NCBI GenBank assembly: GCA_018817585.1
Contig: JAHITE010000055.1
Location: 1 to 32,307, forward strand
Length of the DNA: 32,307 nt
Direction of reading: 5' to 3'
From: Candidatus Omnitrophota bacterium
GTDB taxonomy: Bacteria; Omnitrophota; Gorgyraeia; B26-G9
In this document: in pieces, positions 8,341-16,791 of the stretch
Position numbering within the stretch: the first letter of the stretch is position 1
Layout of the letters: every line of letters begins with the position of its first letter
Notes under the pieces: generated by a model
The model's database searches: none
Told to the model about the DNA's origin: nothing
What the model saw: only the letters and a program-made list of their open reading frames with translations
Made by a program: the position numbers and the translations under genes

Positions 8341-9791
8341 ATCCAGGTATTTGGAGTATCCTTGTAATTTCGTATTATCTTTACTTGCTTGTAACAATTG
8401 TTTATCTTCTGCTCGACAATCGAGAAACCTCCGCAACATTTGCCTGGATTTTCATTTTGATTACATTCCCGGTTTTAGGATTAATTGTCTATCTGCTTAT
8501 AGGCCGCAGCAGAAGAAAATCACACAAGTATAAAAAATATCAGCAACAGGAGCGGAGAAGTCTGAATCTGGGAATGGAAACTTATATTTATCAGCAGCAA
8601 GAAAACATAAAGAGACTTTCGTCTCAGGCTGATTTTTCAACACGCAGAAAATTATTTGAACTGTTGTATAGAAATTCTAATTCGCTGTTAACAACAAACA
8701 ATTCGATTCAGTTTTTTTATGCAGGTAAAGATAAGTTTGATGCTTTATTGGAGGACTTAAATAATGCTAAACAATTTATTCATATGGAATATTTTATCTG
8801 GCGCAATGACACATTGACAGAGCGGATAAAGGATATATTGATTAATAAAAGCCGGCAGGGAGTTGAAGTCCGAATCCTTTTTGATATTATTGGAAGTTTT
8901 CGATTGAAAAAAGAATATATTAAACAAATGCGGAAAAATGGAATTAAAATTTATCCGTATGATAACCCGCATTCATTTATTACAGTTCATTCTTTAAATT
9001 ATAGAAACCACCGTAAAATCGCGATTATTGACGGGCTTATTGCCTATACCGGAGGAATGAATATGGGCCAGGAATATGTCGATGGGGGAAAGCGGTTTAC
9101 AGCGTGGCGGGATACACATATGAGAATAGTGGGGGATGCGGTTTGTTTATTGCAGTCGATTTTTGTTGCTAGCTGGCAAAACACAACAAACGAGAAATTA
9201 GTTGGGGCAAGATATTTTCCGCGGGCTAAGGAGGTCAAGTCTTTTATTCCTGTTCAGATTACAACTTCTGGTCCTGATGCCGAATGGAGTTCTATTGAGC
9301 AGCTCTATTTTGGTTTGATAACATCAGCGCAGGAATCTATCGATATTCAATCGCCTTATTTTATTCCCAGTGAAAGTATTTATAAGGCTTTGCTGAGTGC
9401 TGCTTTAAGCGGAATAAAAGTTAAGCTGATTGTAACGGGCAAGCCAGATAATTTATTGCCTTATTGGGCCGCATTTTCCTTTTTCGGCGCATTATTAAAA
9501 GCCGGAGTAAAAATTTATCATTATCAAACAGGATTTATGCACGCGAAAGCGATTATTGTTGATAATGAAATTTGTTCTGTGGGCACAGCCAATATGGATA
9601 TCCGTAGTTTTCAATTAAATTATGAAGTTAATATGTTAATATATGACAGGACCCTTGCTCATGATTTGAGTACACATTTTGATTTTGATGTAACAGGTTG
9701 TCGTGAGCTTACTTTTGAAGAGTATTATAGTATAAAACCTTTAAAGAAATTCCGAAATTCGCTTGCCAGACTGTTCGCGCCACTTATGTAG
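8337..9791 (+). CDS. cls: Cardiolipin synthase (phospholipase D family)
   Basis: A 484-residue membrane enzyme that makes cardiolipin, classically by joining two phosphatidylglycerol molecules and releasing glycerol. Two N-terminal membrane helices (about residues 6-27 and 33-55) are followed by a basic stretch and two PLD catalytic domains. Both HKD motifs are intact: NHRKIAIID (His225, Lys227, Asp232) with downstream GGMN, and MHAKAIIVD (His402, Lys404, Asp409) with downstream GTANMD. Length and layout match bacterial ClsA-type enzymes. The overlap with the phosphoesterase stop, together with pldA a few genes upstream, gives this stretch a membrane-lipid theme. The exact donor (phosphatidylglycerol or phosphatidylethanolamine) cannot be told from sequence. 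Confidence 0.94.
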   Translation: MNPGIWSILVISYYLYLLVTIVYLLLDNRETSATFAWIFILITFPVLGLIVYLLIGRSRRKSHKYKKYQQQERRSLNLGMETYIYQQQENIKRLSSQADFSTRRKLFELLYRNSNSLLTTNNSIQFFYAGKDKFDALLEDLNNAKQFIHMEYFIWRNDTLTERIKDILINKSRQGVEVRILFDIIGSFRLKKEYIKQMRKNGIKIYPYDNPHSFITVHSLNYRNHRKIAIIDGLIAYTGGMNMGQEYVDGGKRFTAWRDTHMRIVGDAVCLLQSIFVASWQNTTNEKLVGARYFPRAKEVKSFIPVQITTSGPDAEWSSIEQLYFGLITSAQESIDIQSPYFIPSESIYKALLSAALSGIKVKLIVTGKPDNLLPYWAAFSFFGALLKAGVKIYHYQTGFMHAKAIIVDNEICSVGTANMDIRSFQLNYEVNMLIYDRTLAHDLSTHFDFDVTGCRELTFEEYYSIKPLKKFRNSLARLFAPLM

Positions 9792-9825
9792 AAGTTTAAT
9801 AAACATCTGTTATAGGGGTTAGATT

Positions 9826-10716
9826 ATGAGTAATAATAGAGTTGATAAGGCAAATAGAGTAACTTGGATTGGTTTGTATGTAAATATTGGCTTAACCCTG
9901 TTTAAACTGATCGCGGGTGTATTTGGTCAAAGTGCGGCGATGATTGCCGATGCGTTTCATTCTTTATCTGATTTTGCAACAGATGTGGTTGTTTTATTGG
10001 GATTTCGATTTATCGCTAAACCAGTGGATAAGTCGCATGACTATGGGCACGGAAAAGCCGAAACATTATCTTCAGTAATAATCGGCTTAGCCTTATTTGC
10101 TGTTGGATTTAGAATTTTCTGGGTAGGATTGCATAGTATTTATCATGTTTATCATGGTGAACTTATCCCCGAGCCAGGTGTGATCGCATTTTACGCCGCG
10201 ATTATTTCAATTATATCCAAAGAAGGTTTATATCGCTATACTATGAAAACGGGACGGGCGATTAACAGTTCAGCTGTTATTGCCAATGCCTGGCATCATC
10301 GTTCTGATACTTTTTCTTCAATTGGGACTATGCTGGGTATCGGCGGTGCGATTCTCCTAGGTGAGAAATGGCGTATTCTGGACCCGATTGCTGCGCTTGT
10401 GGTTAGTGTATTTATTATTCAAACTTCAATCAGGATATCCTTAGATAGTTTTAATGAACTATTGGAAGCATCATTAAGTGATGAATTCGAGAAAAAAATA
10501 CTGGATATTATAAAATCAGTCTCCGGAGTTATCTCTCCACACGAATTGCGGACCCGGAGAATAGGTAATTATATTGCGATTGATGTGCATATTGAAGTCA
10601 ATAAAGAACTTAATATTAAAGCTGCTCATGATATTTCGACAGAAGTTGAGAAAAAAATAAAAGCCGAGTTTGGGGAAGAGACTTTTATTTATGTACATGT
10701 TGAACCAGCGAAATAA
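9826..10716 (+). CDS. Cation diffusion facilitator metal exporter (FieF-like)
   Basis: A 296-residue inner-membrane metal/proton antiporter of the CDF family. Six membrane helices are visible in the first ~200 residues, followed by a soluble C-terminal domain (about 205-296) ending with VHVEPAK. The transport-site residues are present: HSLSD in TM2 (His45, Asp49) and HHRSD in TM5 (His157, Asp161). An HxxxD/HxxxD pairing is typical of zinc or cadmium exporters, whereas FieF has Asp in the first position, so zinc is the better guess. The DYGHGKAET loop after TM2 is diagnostic. The C-terminal domain carries further histidines that could bind regulatory metal. It is separated by 34 bases from cls and may be co-transcribed. 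AGGGG about 10 bases before the ATG serves as ribosome site. Confidence 0.92.
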   Translation: MSNNRVDKANRVTWIGLYVNIGLTLFKLIAGVFGQSAAMIADAFHSLSDFATDVVVLLGFRFIAKPVDKSHDYGHGKAETLSSVIIGLALFAVGFRIFWVGLHSIYHVYHGELIPEPGVIAFYAAIISIISKEGLYRYTMKTGRAINSSAVIANAWHHRSDTFSSIGTMLGIGGAILLGEKWRILDPIAALVVSVFIIQTSIRISLDSFNELLEASLSDEFEKKILDIIKSVSGVISPHELRTRRIGNYIAIDVHIEVNKELNIKAAHDISTEVEKKIKAEFGEETFIYVHVEPAK

Positions 10717-10809
10717 TAATATTGATTTGCGTAAACGGTAGCTTCGGACATTGGCAAAATTACTTAATAATAACAACGATAAGCGGCAATTGCCGTGATT
10801 AGAATAAAA

Positions 10810-10838
10810 TTGACATTTTAATTTATTAAGAGTATTAT
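10810..10838 (+). promoter_or_regulatory. Sigma70-type promoter upstream of the GNAT-deacetylase gene
   Basis: A perfect -35 hexamer TTGACA (10810-10815), a 17-base spacer and TATTAT (10833-10838, five of six matches) lie in a 203-base gap. Transcription would begin near 10845, giving a leader of about 75 bases before ATG 10920. This suggests a new transcription unit begins here, separate from the envelope genes upstream. Confidence 0.55.
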
Positions 10839-10919
10839 TATTTGATTTTTTGAAATTATCGAAAATAGAGGGAGAATATATCTTAAACAATTATAGTAAT
10901 TTATCGTAAAAGGAAAAAT

Positions 10920-12662
10920 ATGTTTAGAATAAGAAGAATATATGATACCAATACTCCGATTAATCTTAAAGCATTTACTCAGGTACAGAAAATACTTAGA
11001 GAACAGTTTGATTTAATCCAAGATAGCGAAATAGATAAACTGCCTGATTTGCTTAAAAATCCGCTTAAGTACAGGTTTCGCTCAATTCTTTTTGTCGCGG
11101 ACAATATAAAAGGTGATGTTAGCGGATTTGCTTTGCTTCTTCATGCTCCGGATCTGGACTTTTGTTATTTAGATTATATCTCTACCGCAAAGCATTTTAC
11201 GGGCAGAGGGATTGGCGGAGCGCTATATTCAAGGGTTAGAGAAGAAACAGTGCTGCTGCAATCTAAGGGTTTGTTCTTTGAATGTTTGCCGGACGATCCC
11301 CTGCTTTGCAAGGACCCTATTGTTATAAAACAAAATAAAGCCCGCCTAAGATTTTATGAAAAATATGGCGCAAGTCCGATAATCAATACTGAGTATGAAA
11401 CTCCGGTTAAGCCGGACGGGGATAATCCTCCATATCTTGTTGTTGATACTTTCGGTAAAGATGTTAAATTTAAAAAAGAAGAAATGAGGCAAATTGTCAG
11501 AGCTATTTTAGAACGTAAATATCCTGATGTTTGTAACAAGGATTATGTTAATAAGGTAGTGGACTCAATTAATGATGAGTCCATTCAATTTAGAGCATTA
11601 AAATATATCGAAAGTAAGAAGATTGAAGCGATTACAAAGATTACTTTGCCCAGTGATAAACTGATTTCGCTGGTTTATAATAATAAACACGCTCTTCATC
11701 ATGTTAAGGAAAGGGGTTATGTCGAATCCCCAGTGAGGGTAACGACCATTTTAAAATCTCTGAATAAAACCAATTTTTTTAATAATATTGATCCGCGTCA
11801 TTTTGGTGAGCATCATATAACTGCTGTGCATGATCGTGAGTTTTTTGAGTATTTACAGAAAGTATGTTCTATGATTCCTGACAATGAATCAGTTTACCCT
11901 TATGTGTTTCCGATTAGAAACAATGCCCGTCCGCCGAAAGACCTACCGATGCGCGCCGGATATTATTGTATTGATACTTTTACTCCGCTTAATAAAAACG
12001 CTTACCTTGCGGCACGCGCAGCGGTTGATTGCGCGCTTACTGCGGCTCAGTCGATAGTGGAAGGTTCGTACCTTGCCTATGCTTTGGTGCGGCCTCCGGG
12101 ACATCATGCGGAAAGAAATGTGTTTGGTGGATTTTGCTATTTTAATTCCACAGCAATAGCCGCGCATTACTTGAGTCAATATGGAAAAGTCGCGATTCTT
12201 GATATTGATTACCATCATGGCAATGGACATCAGACGATTTTCTATAATCGCAACGATGTTTTGACAATTTCAATCCATGGTCACCCGAGGTTTGCCTATC
12301 CTTTTTTTAGCGGATTTAGCGAGGAAGATGGAGAAAATATGGGCAAAGGTTTTAATTTTAATTATCCGTTGCCAGAGAACTTGGCTACAGATAAATACCT
12401 GGAAATTCTTAAAAAAGCAATTCAGCAAATAAATAAATTTGAACCAAAATTTTTAGTTGTTGCTTTAGGTCTGGATACAGCGCGTGGTGATCCTACTGGC
12501 ACGTGGAATCTGGATGCTAAAGATTTTGAGCAAGTAGGGAAATTTATCGGAGAGCTTCCCTATTCTACACTTTTTGTCCAAGAAGGTGGGTATAAAACTA
12601 AAACTATTGGCAAAAATATTCGATCATTTTTTAAAGGGGTGTGGGATGGTTCATTTTTATGA
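10920..12662 (+). CDS. GNAT acetyltransferase fused to a histone-deacetylase-like zinc amidohydrolase
   Basis: A 580-residue two-domain protein. Residues about 50-160 form a GNAT domain: a YLDYIST strand, then the acetyl-CoA loop GRGIGGALYSRV, and later ARLRFYEKYGA, the usual GNAT C-terminal helix and strand. Residues about 250-580 are a class II-type histone deacetylase or acetylpolyamine amidohydrolase fold. All expected catalytic residues are present: His395/His396 in RPPGHHAE, zinc ligands Asp430 and His432 in DIDYHHGNGH, Asp519 in GLDTARGDP, and Tyr558 in VQEGGY. One chain thus holds an acyl-transfer and a deacylation module, joined by a ~90-residue linker. Targets could be protein lysines, polyamines or amino sugars; sequence alone does not decide. 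AAAAGGA precedes the ATG. It probably has its own promoter and is followed 70 bases later by the HPrK/PEPCK-like gene. Confidence 0.87.
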   Translation: MFRIRRIYDTNTPINLKAFTQVQKILREQFDLIQDSEIDKLPDLLKNPLKYRFRSILFVADNIKGDVSGFALLLHAPDLDFCYLDYISTAKHFTGRGIGGALYSRVREETVLLQSKGLFFECLPDDPLLCKDPIVIKQNKARLRFYEKYGASPIINTEYETPVKPDGDNPPYLVVDTFGKDVKFKKEEMRQIVRAILERKYPDVCNKDYVNKVVDSINDESIQFRALKYIESKKIEAITKITLPSDKLISLVYNNKHALHHVKERGYVESPVRVTTILKSLNKTNFFNNIDPRHFGEHHITAVHDREFFEYLQKVCSMIPDNESVYPYVFPIRNNARPPKDLPMRAGYYCIDTFTPLNKNAYLAARAAVDCALTAAQSIVEGSYLAYALVRPPGHHAERNVFGGFCYFNSTAIAAHYLSQYGKVAILDIDYHHGNGHQTIFYNRNDVLTISIHGHPRFAYPFFSGFSEEDGENMGKGFNFNYPLPENLATDKYLEILKKAIQQINKFEPKFLVVALGLDTARGDPTGTWNLDAKDFEQVGKFIGELPYSTLFVQEGGYKTKTIGKNIRSFFKGVWDGSFL

Positions 12663-12732
12663 GCTTAATATTATTGGCTTGTTTTGAAAATTTGGTTAAG
12701 ATTTAATGAGTTATCAAAAAGGAGAAGAATAA

Positions 12733-14490
12733 ATGAATTTTGGTGATTTTGAAATACTGGAAAATAAAGTTATTATTAGAATAAAAGATAGGATTTGTGA
12801 AAACGCGGAAGAATTATTAAACAGCGCGCTATTTTTTCAAGTATTAAAACATTGTTTAAAGAATTTGCAGCGGCATAATTCATATCTTCTTGGGGTTTTC
12901 GTAAAACAAGATATAACTGATCAAAATATTGAGATGCTGGTTAAAACTCTTAATTTTCTGGTTAAAATGACCGGAGATTTAGTGCCGAATGTGGAAAAGG
13001 GTTCAGAAATATTCTTTAGCGATAAAGCTTTATTTAATGAATTTGTTGATTATTTGTACAACTATTGGCGGAGTTTTGATCGGTTTATTATCTGTGAATC
13101 GCAAGAAAATAATCAGGAGAAAAGGCCTTATCGGATATTCAATAACACAATCGAGCAATTAACGCATCTGGTTAGAGCGGTTTATCGTGATATACAGGAA
13201 AACATAACCGGAACTCATCCCCGGATATACCGTCAAGTCAGAGCCGGCGCGGAAATTGCCAGCATCGCGGTGTCTAAAACAATTCCTTTTAAAGCTGTAG
13301 AATATGAAAAATTAAATAGCATTCCACTTATTCGTCAAATTCTGATATATCCTCCTTTGATTTTAAATCAGACAATGAATAAACGCAGCGGAACATTTGA
13401 AAGGATAAAGGAAAATCCTTTGCGGAAAGTAACATTGAATAAAAAGGAGTGGCTATGTTATCCGGCTAAAGTCGGAGAACTGATCATTCTGATCTATGTT
13501 CATCAAAAATTTTATGAATTAGGATATTCATTGTGTAATCTTTTTGAATTAGCGGAAGATGATGACTTAACCCGGAAACCTGATGCCGTGTATTGTTATG
13601 GAATTAACAAAAAAGACATTGAAGGTTTGGGTAAGTCCCTGACAGTTTTTTATGAAGATCAAGCTAATGATATGATGGTCGCGGCAGTGCCGAATGATGA
13701 TGAATTTGGATATTTCGGTTATCTTAAAAAAATGGTACTGACTTTATACAATGTGATTATGATTAAACGCGGAATCTTGCCGTTTCACGGGGCTTTGCTG
13801 AAAATAATGATGCCGAATAATAAAAAAGCAACAATGCTGCTTATGGGGGATACCGGGGCGGGTAAATCAGAAACAATAGAGGCAATGCGTGATTTAGGCA
13901 AGAATGAAATCCAGGATATGATAATTATTGCTGATGATATGGGGTCAATAAAAATTGACGCGAATAAAGATGTAATCGGTTATGGCACGGAAATCGGTGC
14001 TTTTTTACGGTTGGATGATTTAAAAGCCGGCTATGCTTTTGGTCAAATCGACCGCGCGATAATAATGAGCCCGAATAAAGTTAACGCGCGGATTGTTCTG
14101 CCAGTCACAACCTTTGAGCGCCTGATCAGCGGTCATAAGATTGATTTTATTTTGTATGCTAATAACTATGAAGAAATTGATGAGGATCATCCGATTGTTG
14201 AACAAATAGATAGTCCGGAAAAAGCTTTACAGATTTTTCGGGAAGGTACAGTCATGAGTAAAGGGACGACAACCACGACCGGACTGGTTCATTCTTATTT
14301 TGCTAATGTTTTTGGTCCTTATCAATATAAAGAAGCGCATGACAAATTGGCTAAAAAATATTTTCAGGCATTTTTCGGCAAAGATATTTTTATCGGGCAA
14401 ATGCGGACTAGATTAGGCATCTCCGGGTATGAAAGAAAAGGCCCGGAAGAAGCAGCCAGAGAATTGCTGGAAATAATGAAAAACCGCTAG
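12733..14490 (+). CDS. HPr-kinase/PEPCK-superfamily P-loop protein of unknown substrate
   Basis: A 585-residue protein whose C-terminal half belongs to the P-loop group shared by HPr kinase and phosphoenolpyruvate carboxykinase. FHGALLKI leads into the P-loop GDTGAGKSE (residues 372-380), almost identical to the HPr-kinase GDSGIGKSE, followed by IIADDMGS (Asp401, Asp402), which corresponds to the kinase VADD element. Downstream, GTEIGAFLRLDDL, NARIVLPVTTFE, GTVMSKGTTTTTG and VFGPYQY are more like the carboxykinase side of the family. The first ~330 residues match nothing I recognise; they lack membrane helices. It could be a protein or small-molecule kinase, or a divergent carboxykinase. GGAGAAG six bases before the ATG fixes the start. 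It sits between the GNAT-deacetylase and the GlgE pathway genes; a role in controlling them is only conjecture. Confidence 0.72.
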   Translation: MNFGDFEILENKVIIRIKDRICENAEELLNSALFFQVLKHCLKNLQRHNSYLLGVFVKQDITDQNIEMLVKTLNFLVKMTGDLVPNVEKGSEIFFSDKALFNEFVDYLYNYWRSFDRFIICESQENNQEKRPYRIFNNTIEQLTHLVRAVYRDIQENITGTHPRIYRQVRAGAEIASIAVSKTIPFKAVEYEKLNSIPLIRQILIYPPLILNQTMNKRSGTFERIKENPLRKVTLNKKEWLCYPAKVGELIILIYVHQKFYELGYSLCNLFELAEDDDLTRKPDAVYCYGINKKDIEGLGKSLTVFYEDQANDMMVAAVPNDDEFGYFGYLKKMVLTLYNVIMIKRGILPFHGALLKIMMPNNKKATMLLMGDTGAGKSETIEAMRDLGKNEIQDMIIIADDMGSIKIDANKDVIGYGTEIGAFLRLDDLKAGYAFGQIDRAIIMSPNKVNARIVLPVTTFERLISGHKIDFILYANNYEEIDEDHPIVEQIDSPEKALQIFREGTVMSKGTTTTTGLVHSYFANVFGPYQYKEAHDKLAKKYFQAFFGKDIFIGQMRTRLGISGYERKGPEEAARELLEIMKNR

Positions 14491-14730
14491 TTAATTTTGT
14501 GATTGCCGCTAATTACGCATTATTATTGAGAATAAATAAGTTGACTTAAGTTAATAAATATCCTAGACATCTAATGATAAAGATACAATAATATTATCTA
14601 TGGCAGGCATTTGCTTAATATCGAAAAAATTAGTTTATTATCTTAAGCCGGTAAATGTTTTTTCGGGATATAATCCGATTATGTGTTGAATGTTTTGCTG
14701 TTTGGTGTAATTGAATGGGGAAGCGGCAAA

Positions 14731-14738
14731 AGAGGAGG
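14731..14738 (+). promoter_or_regulatory. Shine-Dalgarno that sets the glgE start
   Basis: AGAGGAGG ends five bases before GTG 14744. A possible upstream TTG start at 14711 has no such site, and translating from it would place this motif inside the coding sequence, so GTG is preferred. Confidence 0.7.
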
Positions 14739-14743
14739 TTAAT

Positions 14744-16750
14744 GTGGCTAAAAAGACCATTATTCTGAATAATAAAGCAGCATTGTCTGATAAGAAGATT
14801 GATCATCGCAATCGGATAATGATTGAGAAGGTTTTGCCGCAAATTGATGGAGGATTGTTTCCGATTAAAAGGGTTATGGGCGAAAATGTGGTTGTCCAAG
14901 CGAATATTTTTGCTGATGGCCATGATGAAATTACCGCGATCCTGGTTTATCGAACAGTTAAGCAAGATAAATGGCAAGAAGTTTATATGCAGCCTTTAGG
15001 TAATGATCGCTGGATGGGAGCTTTTGTTATAAGCGAAGAAGTTGATTATTACTACAGTATACATTGCGCAATCGATAAATTTAGTACCTGGCGTAAGGAT
15101 CTGGATAAGAAGATAATAGCTCAGCAAGATATTGCGGTGGATCTGGCTATTGGAATCCAGATCATTGAACAAGCAAAAAAAAGAATTAAAAGAAAATCCG
15201 CAGCAAAAATCACTGCTTTACTTGAAAAATTAAATGCCAGCAAAGATATCAGTGTTATCTCTAAAATTATGACAGATGATTCGCTGCTAATGCTTATGCA
15301 GCAAGATATTATAATCGATGACCTAATTATTTATGAAAAAGAACTAAGAGTTAGTGTGGAAAGGAAATTAGCGCTTTTTAGCAGTTGGTATGAGTTTTTC
15401 CCAAGATCATGGGGGAGAAAACCAGGAAAGCACGGTTCTTTTAAAGACTGCGAAAAACTAATTCCGGAAATAGCGCGTATGGGCTTTGATATTATTTATC
15501 TTCCGCCAATTCATCCAATTGGAATAACAAATAAAAAAGGCGCGAATAATGCTGCGGAATGTGACGCGGACGCGCCGGGCTGCCCATGGGCAATTGGTTC
15601 AGAACTGGGAGGACATAAGTCAATTAATCCCCAATTAGGCAATCTTAAATCGTTTAAAAATTTTATTAATAAAGCTAAAGAATATAATTTAGAAATAGCT
15701 TTGGATTTAGCTTATCAATGTTCGCCTGATCATCCTTACGTAACAGACCATCCCAACTGGTTTAAATGGCGGCCTGACGGCAAAATACAATACGCGGAAA
15801 ATCCGCCCAAAAAATACGAAGATGTTTTACCGATAAATTTTGACATTGATGATGCCCAGAACCTTTGGCAGGAGTTAAAAAGCATTATTGTTTTTTGGAT
15901 TGAACAAGGCGTTAGAATCTTTCGGGTGGATAATCCTCATACAAAACCGTTTATTTTTTGGGACTGGATTATTGCCGAGATAAAAAGAGATTATCCTGAG
16001 ATAATTTTCTTGGCGGAGGCTTTTACGCGGCCTAATATAATGTATCGTCTTGCTAAAGGCGGGTTCAGTCAATCGTATACGTATTTTACCTGGCGAAATT
16101 CAAAGCGGGAATTTATTGAATATATGCAAGAATTAACTCAGACAGAGGTGGCGGAATACTTCCGCCCTAACTTTTGGCCAAATACCCCTGATATTTTACC
16201 GGAACATTTACAGACTGGCGGCAGATCAGCTTTTATTATGCGAGCGGTATTAGCAGCGACTCTGAGTTCCAATTACGGCATATATGGGCCGGCTTTTGAG
16301 TTGTGTGTTTCTGAATCAGTGCATAAAAAAGAAGAATATCTTAATTCCGAGAAATATGAAATAAAAAAATGGGATTGGAATAAATCCAATAATATAAAAG
16401 AAGTATTGACTAGATTGAATCAAATTCGCAGGGAAAATCCTGCTTTACAAGCTACTCGCAATATTAAATTCTGTTCAATAGATAATGACGTTCTTTTGGC
16501 TTATTATAAGACCACAAGTGATTATTCAAATATTATTCTGGTTATAGTTAATCTTGATTTGCATTATACTCAAAGCGGATTTTTGCAAGTTCCGATCAAT
16601 GAATTCGGAATAGATCATGAGCAAGAATATCTAGCGCATGATCTATTAACCGGAGATAAATATGTTTGGCAGGGATATACAAGTTATATTGAACTTGATC
16701 CGCGCAGATCTTCGGCGCATATTATAAATATTAAAAAAAATCTAAAATAA
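14744..16750 (+). CDS. glgE: Alpha-1,4-glucan:maltose-1-phosphate maltosyltransferase (GlgE)
   Basis: A 668-residue GH13 enzyme that extends alpha-1,4-glucan chains with maltosyl units from maltose 1-phosphate. An N-terminal beta domain (about 30-125) and a helical insertion precede the catalytic barrel, which opens with WYEFFPRSWG. LPPIHPIGITNKKG and GCPWAIGSELGGH are GlgE hallmarks. The nucleophile is Asp396 in FRVDNPHTKP and the acid/base is Glu425 in LAEAFTRP; these fall within two residues of the positions in the characterised Streptomyces enzyme (394 and 423). NFWPNTPDILPEHLQ and SNYGIYGPAFEL are further family signatures. The start codon is GTG. It leads the cluster, 41 bases before treS-mak, and its substrate is made by that neighbour. 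Length is typical for GlgE. Confidence 0.96.
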   Translation: MAKKTIILNNKAALSDKKIDHRNRIMIEKVLPQIDGGLFPIKRVMGENVVVQANIFADGHDEITAILVYRTVKQDKWQEVYMQPLGNDRWMGAFVISEEVDYYYSIHCAIDKFSTWRKDLDKKIIAQQDIAVDLAIGIQIIEQAKKRIKRKSAAKITALLEKLNASKDISVISKIMTDDSLLMLMQQDIIIDDLIIYEKELRVSVERKLALFSSWYEFFPRSWGRKPGKHGSFKDCEKLIPEIARMGFDIIYLPPIHPIGITNKKGANNAAECDADAPGCPWAIGSELGGHKSINPQLGNLKSFKNFINKAKEYNLEIALDLAYQCSPDHPYVTDHPNWFKWRPDGKIQYAENPPKKYEDVLPINFDIDDAQNLWQELKSIIVFWIEQGVRIFRVDNPHTKPFIFWDWIIAEIKRDYPEIIFLAEAFTRPNIMYRLAKGGFSQSYTYFTWRNSKREFIEYMQELTQTEVAEYFRPNFWPNTPDILPEHLQTGGRSAFIMRAVLAATLSSNYGIYGPAFELCVSESVHKKEEYLNSEKYEIKKWDWNKSNNIKEVLTRLNQIRRENPALQATRNIKFCSIDNDVLLAYYKTTSDYSNIILVIVNLDLHYTQSGFLQVPINEFGIDHEQEYLAHDLLTGDKYVWQGYTSYIELDPRRSSAHIINIKKNLK

Positions 16751-16791
16751 AAATCTATTGTTAATTGTTTTGAATAAGTGAAAGGATAGAT

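Noticed and set aside
10784..10795. Palindrome CGGCAATTGCCG upstream of the GNAT-deacetylase gene.
   Set aside because: It is a perfect 12-base dyad, but too short to call an operator alone, and no loop or T run makes it a terminator.
14541..14569. TTGACT with a 17-base spacer as a promoter for glgE.
   Set aside because: The matching -10 would be TAGACA, only three of six. The gap before glgE probably holds a promoter, but I cannot place it.
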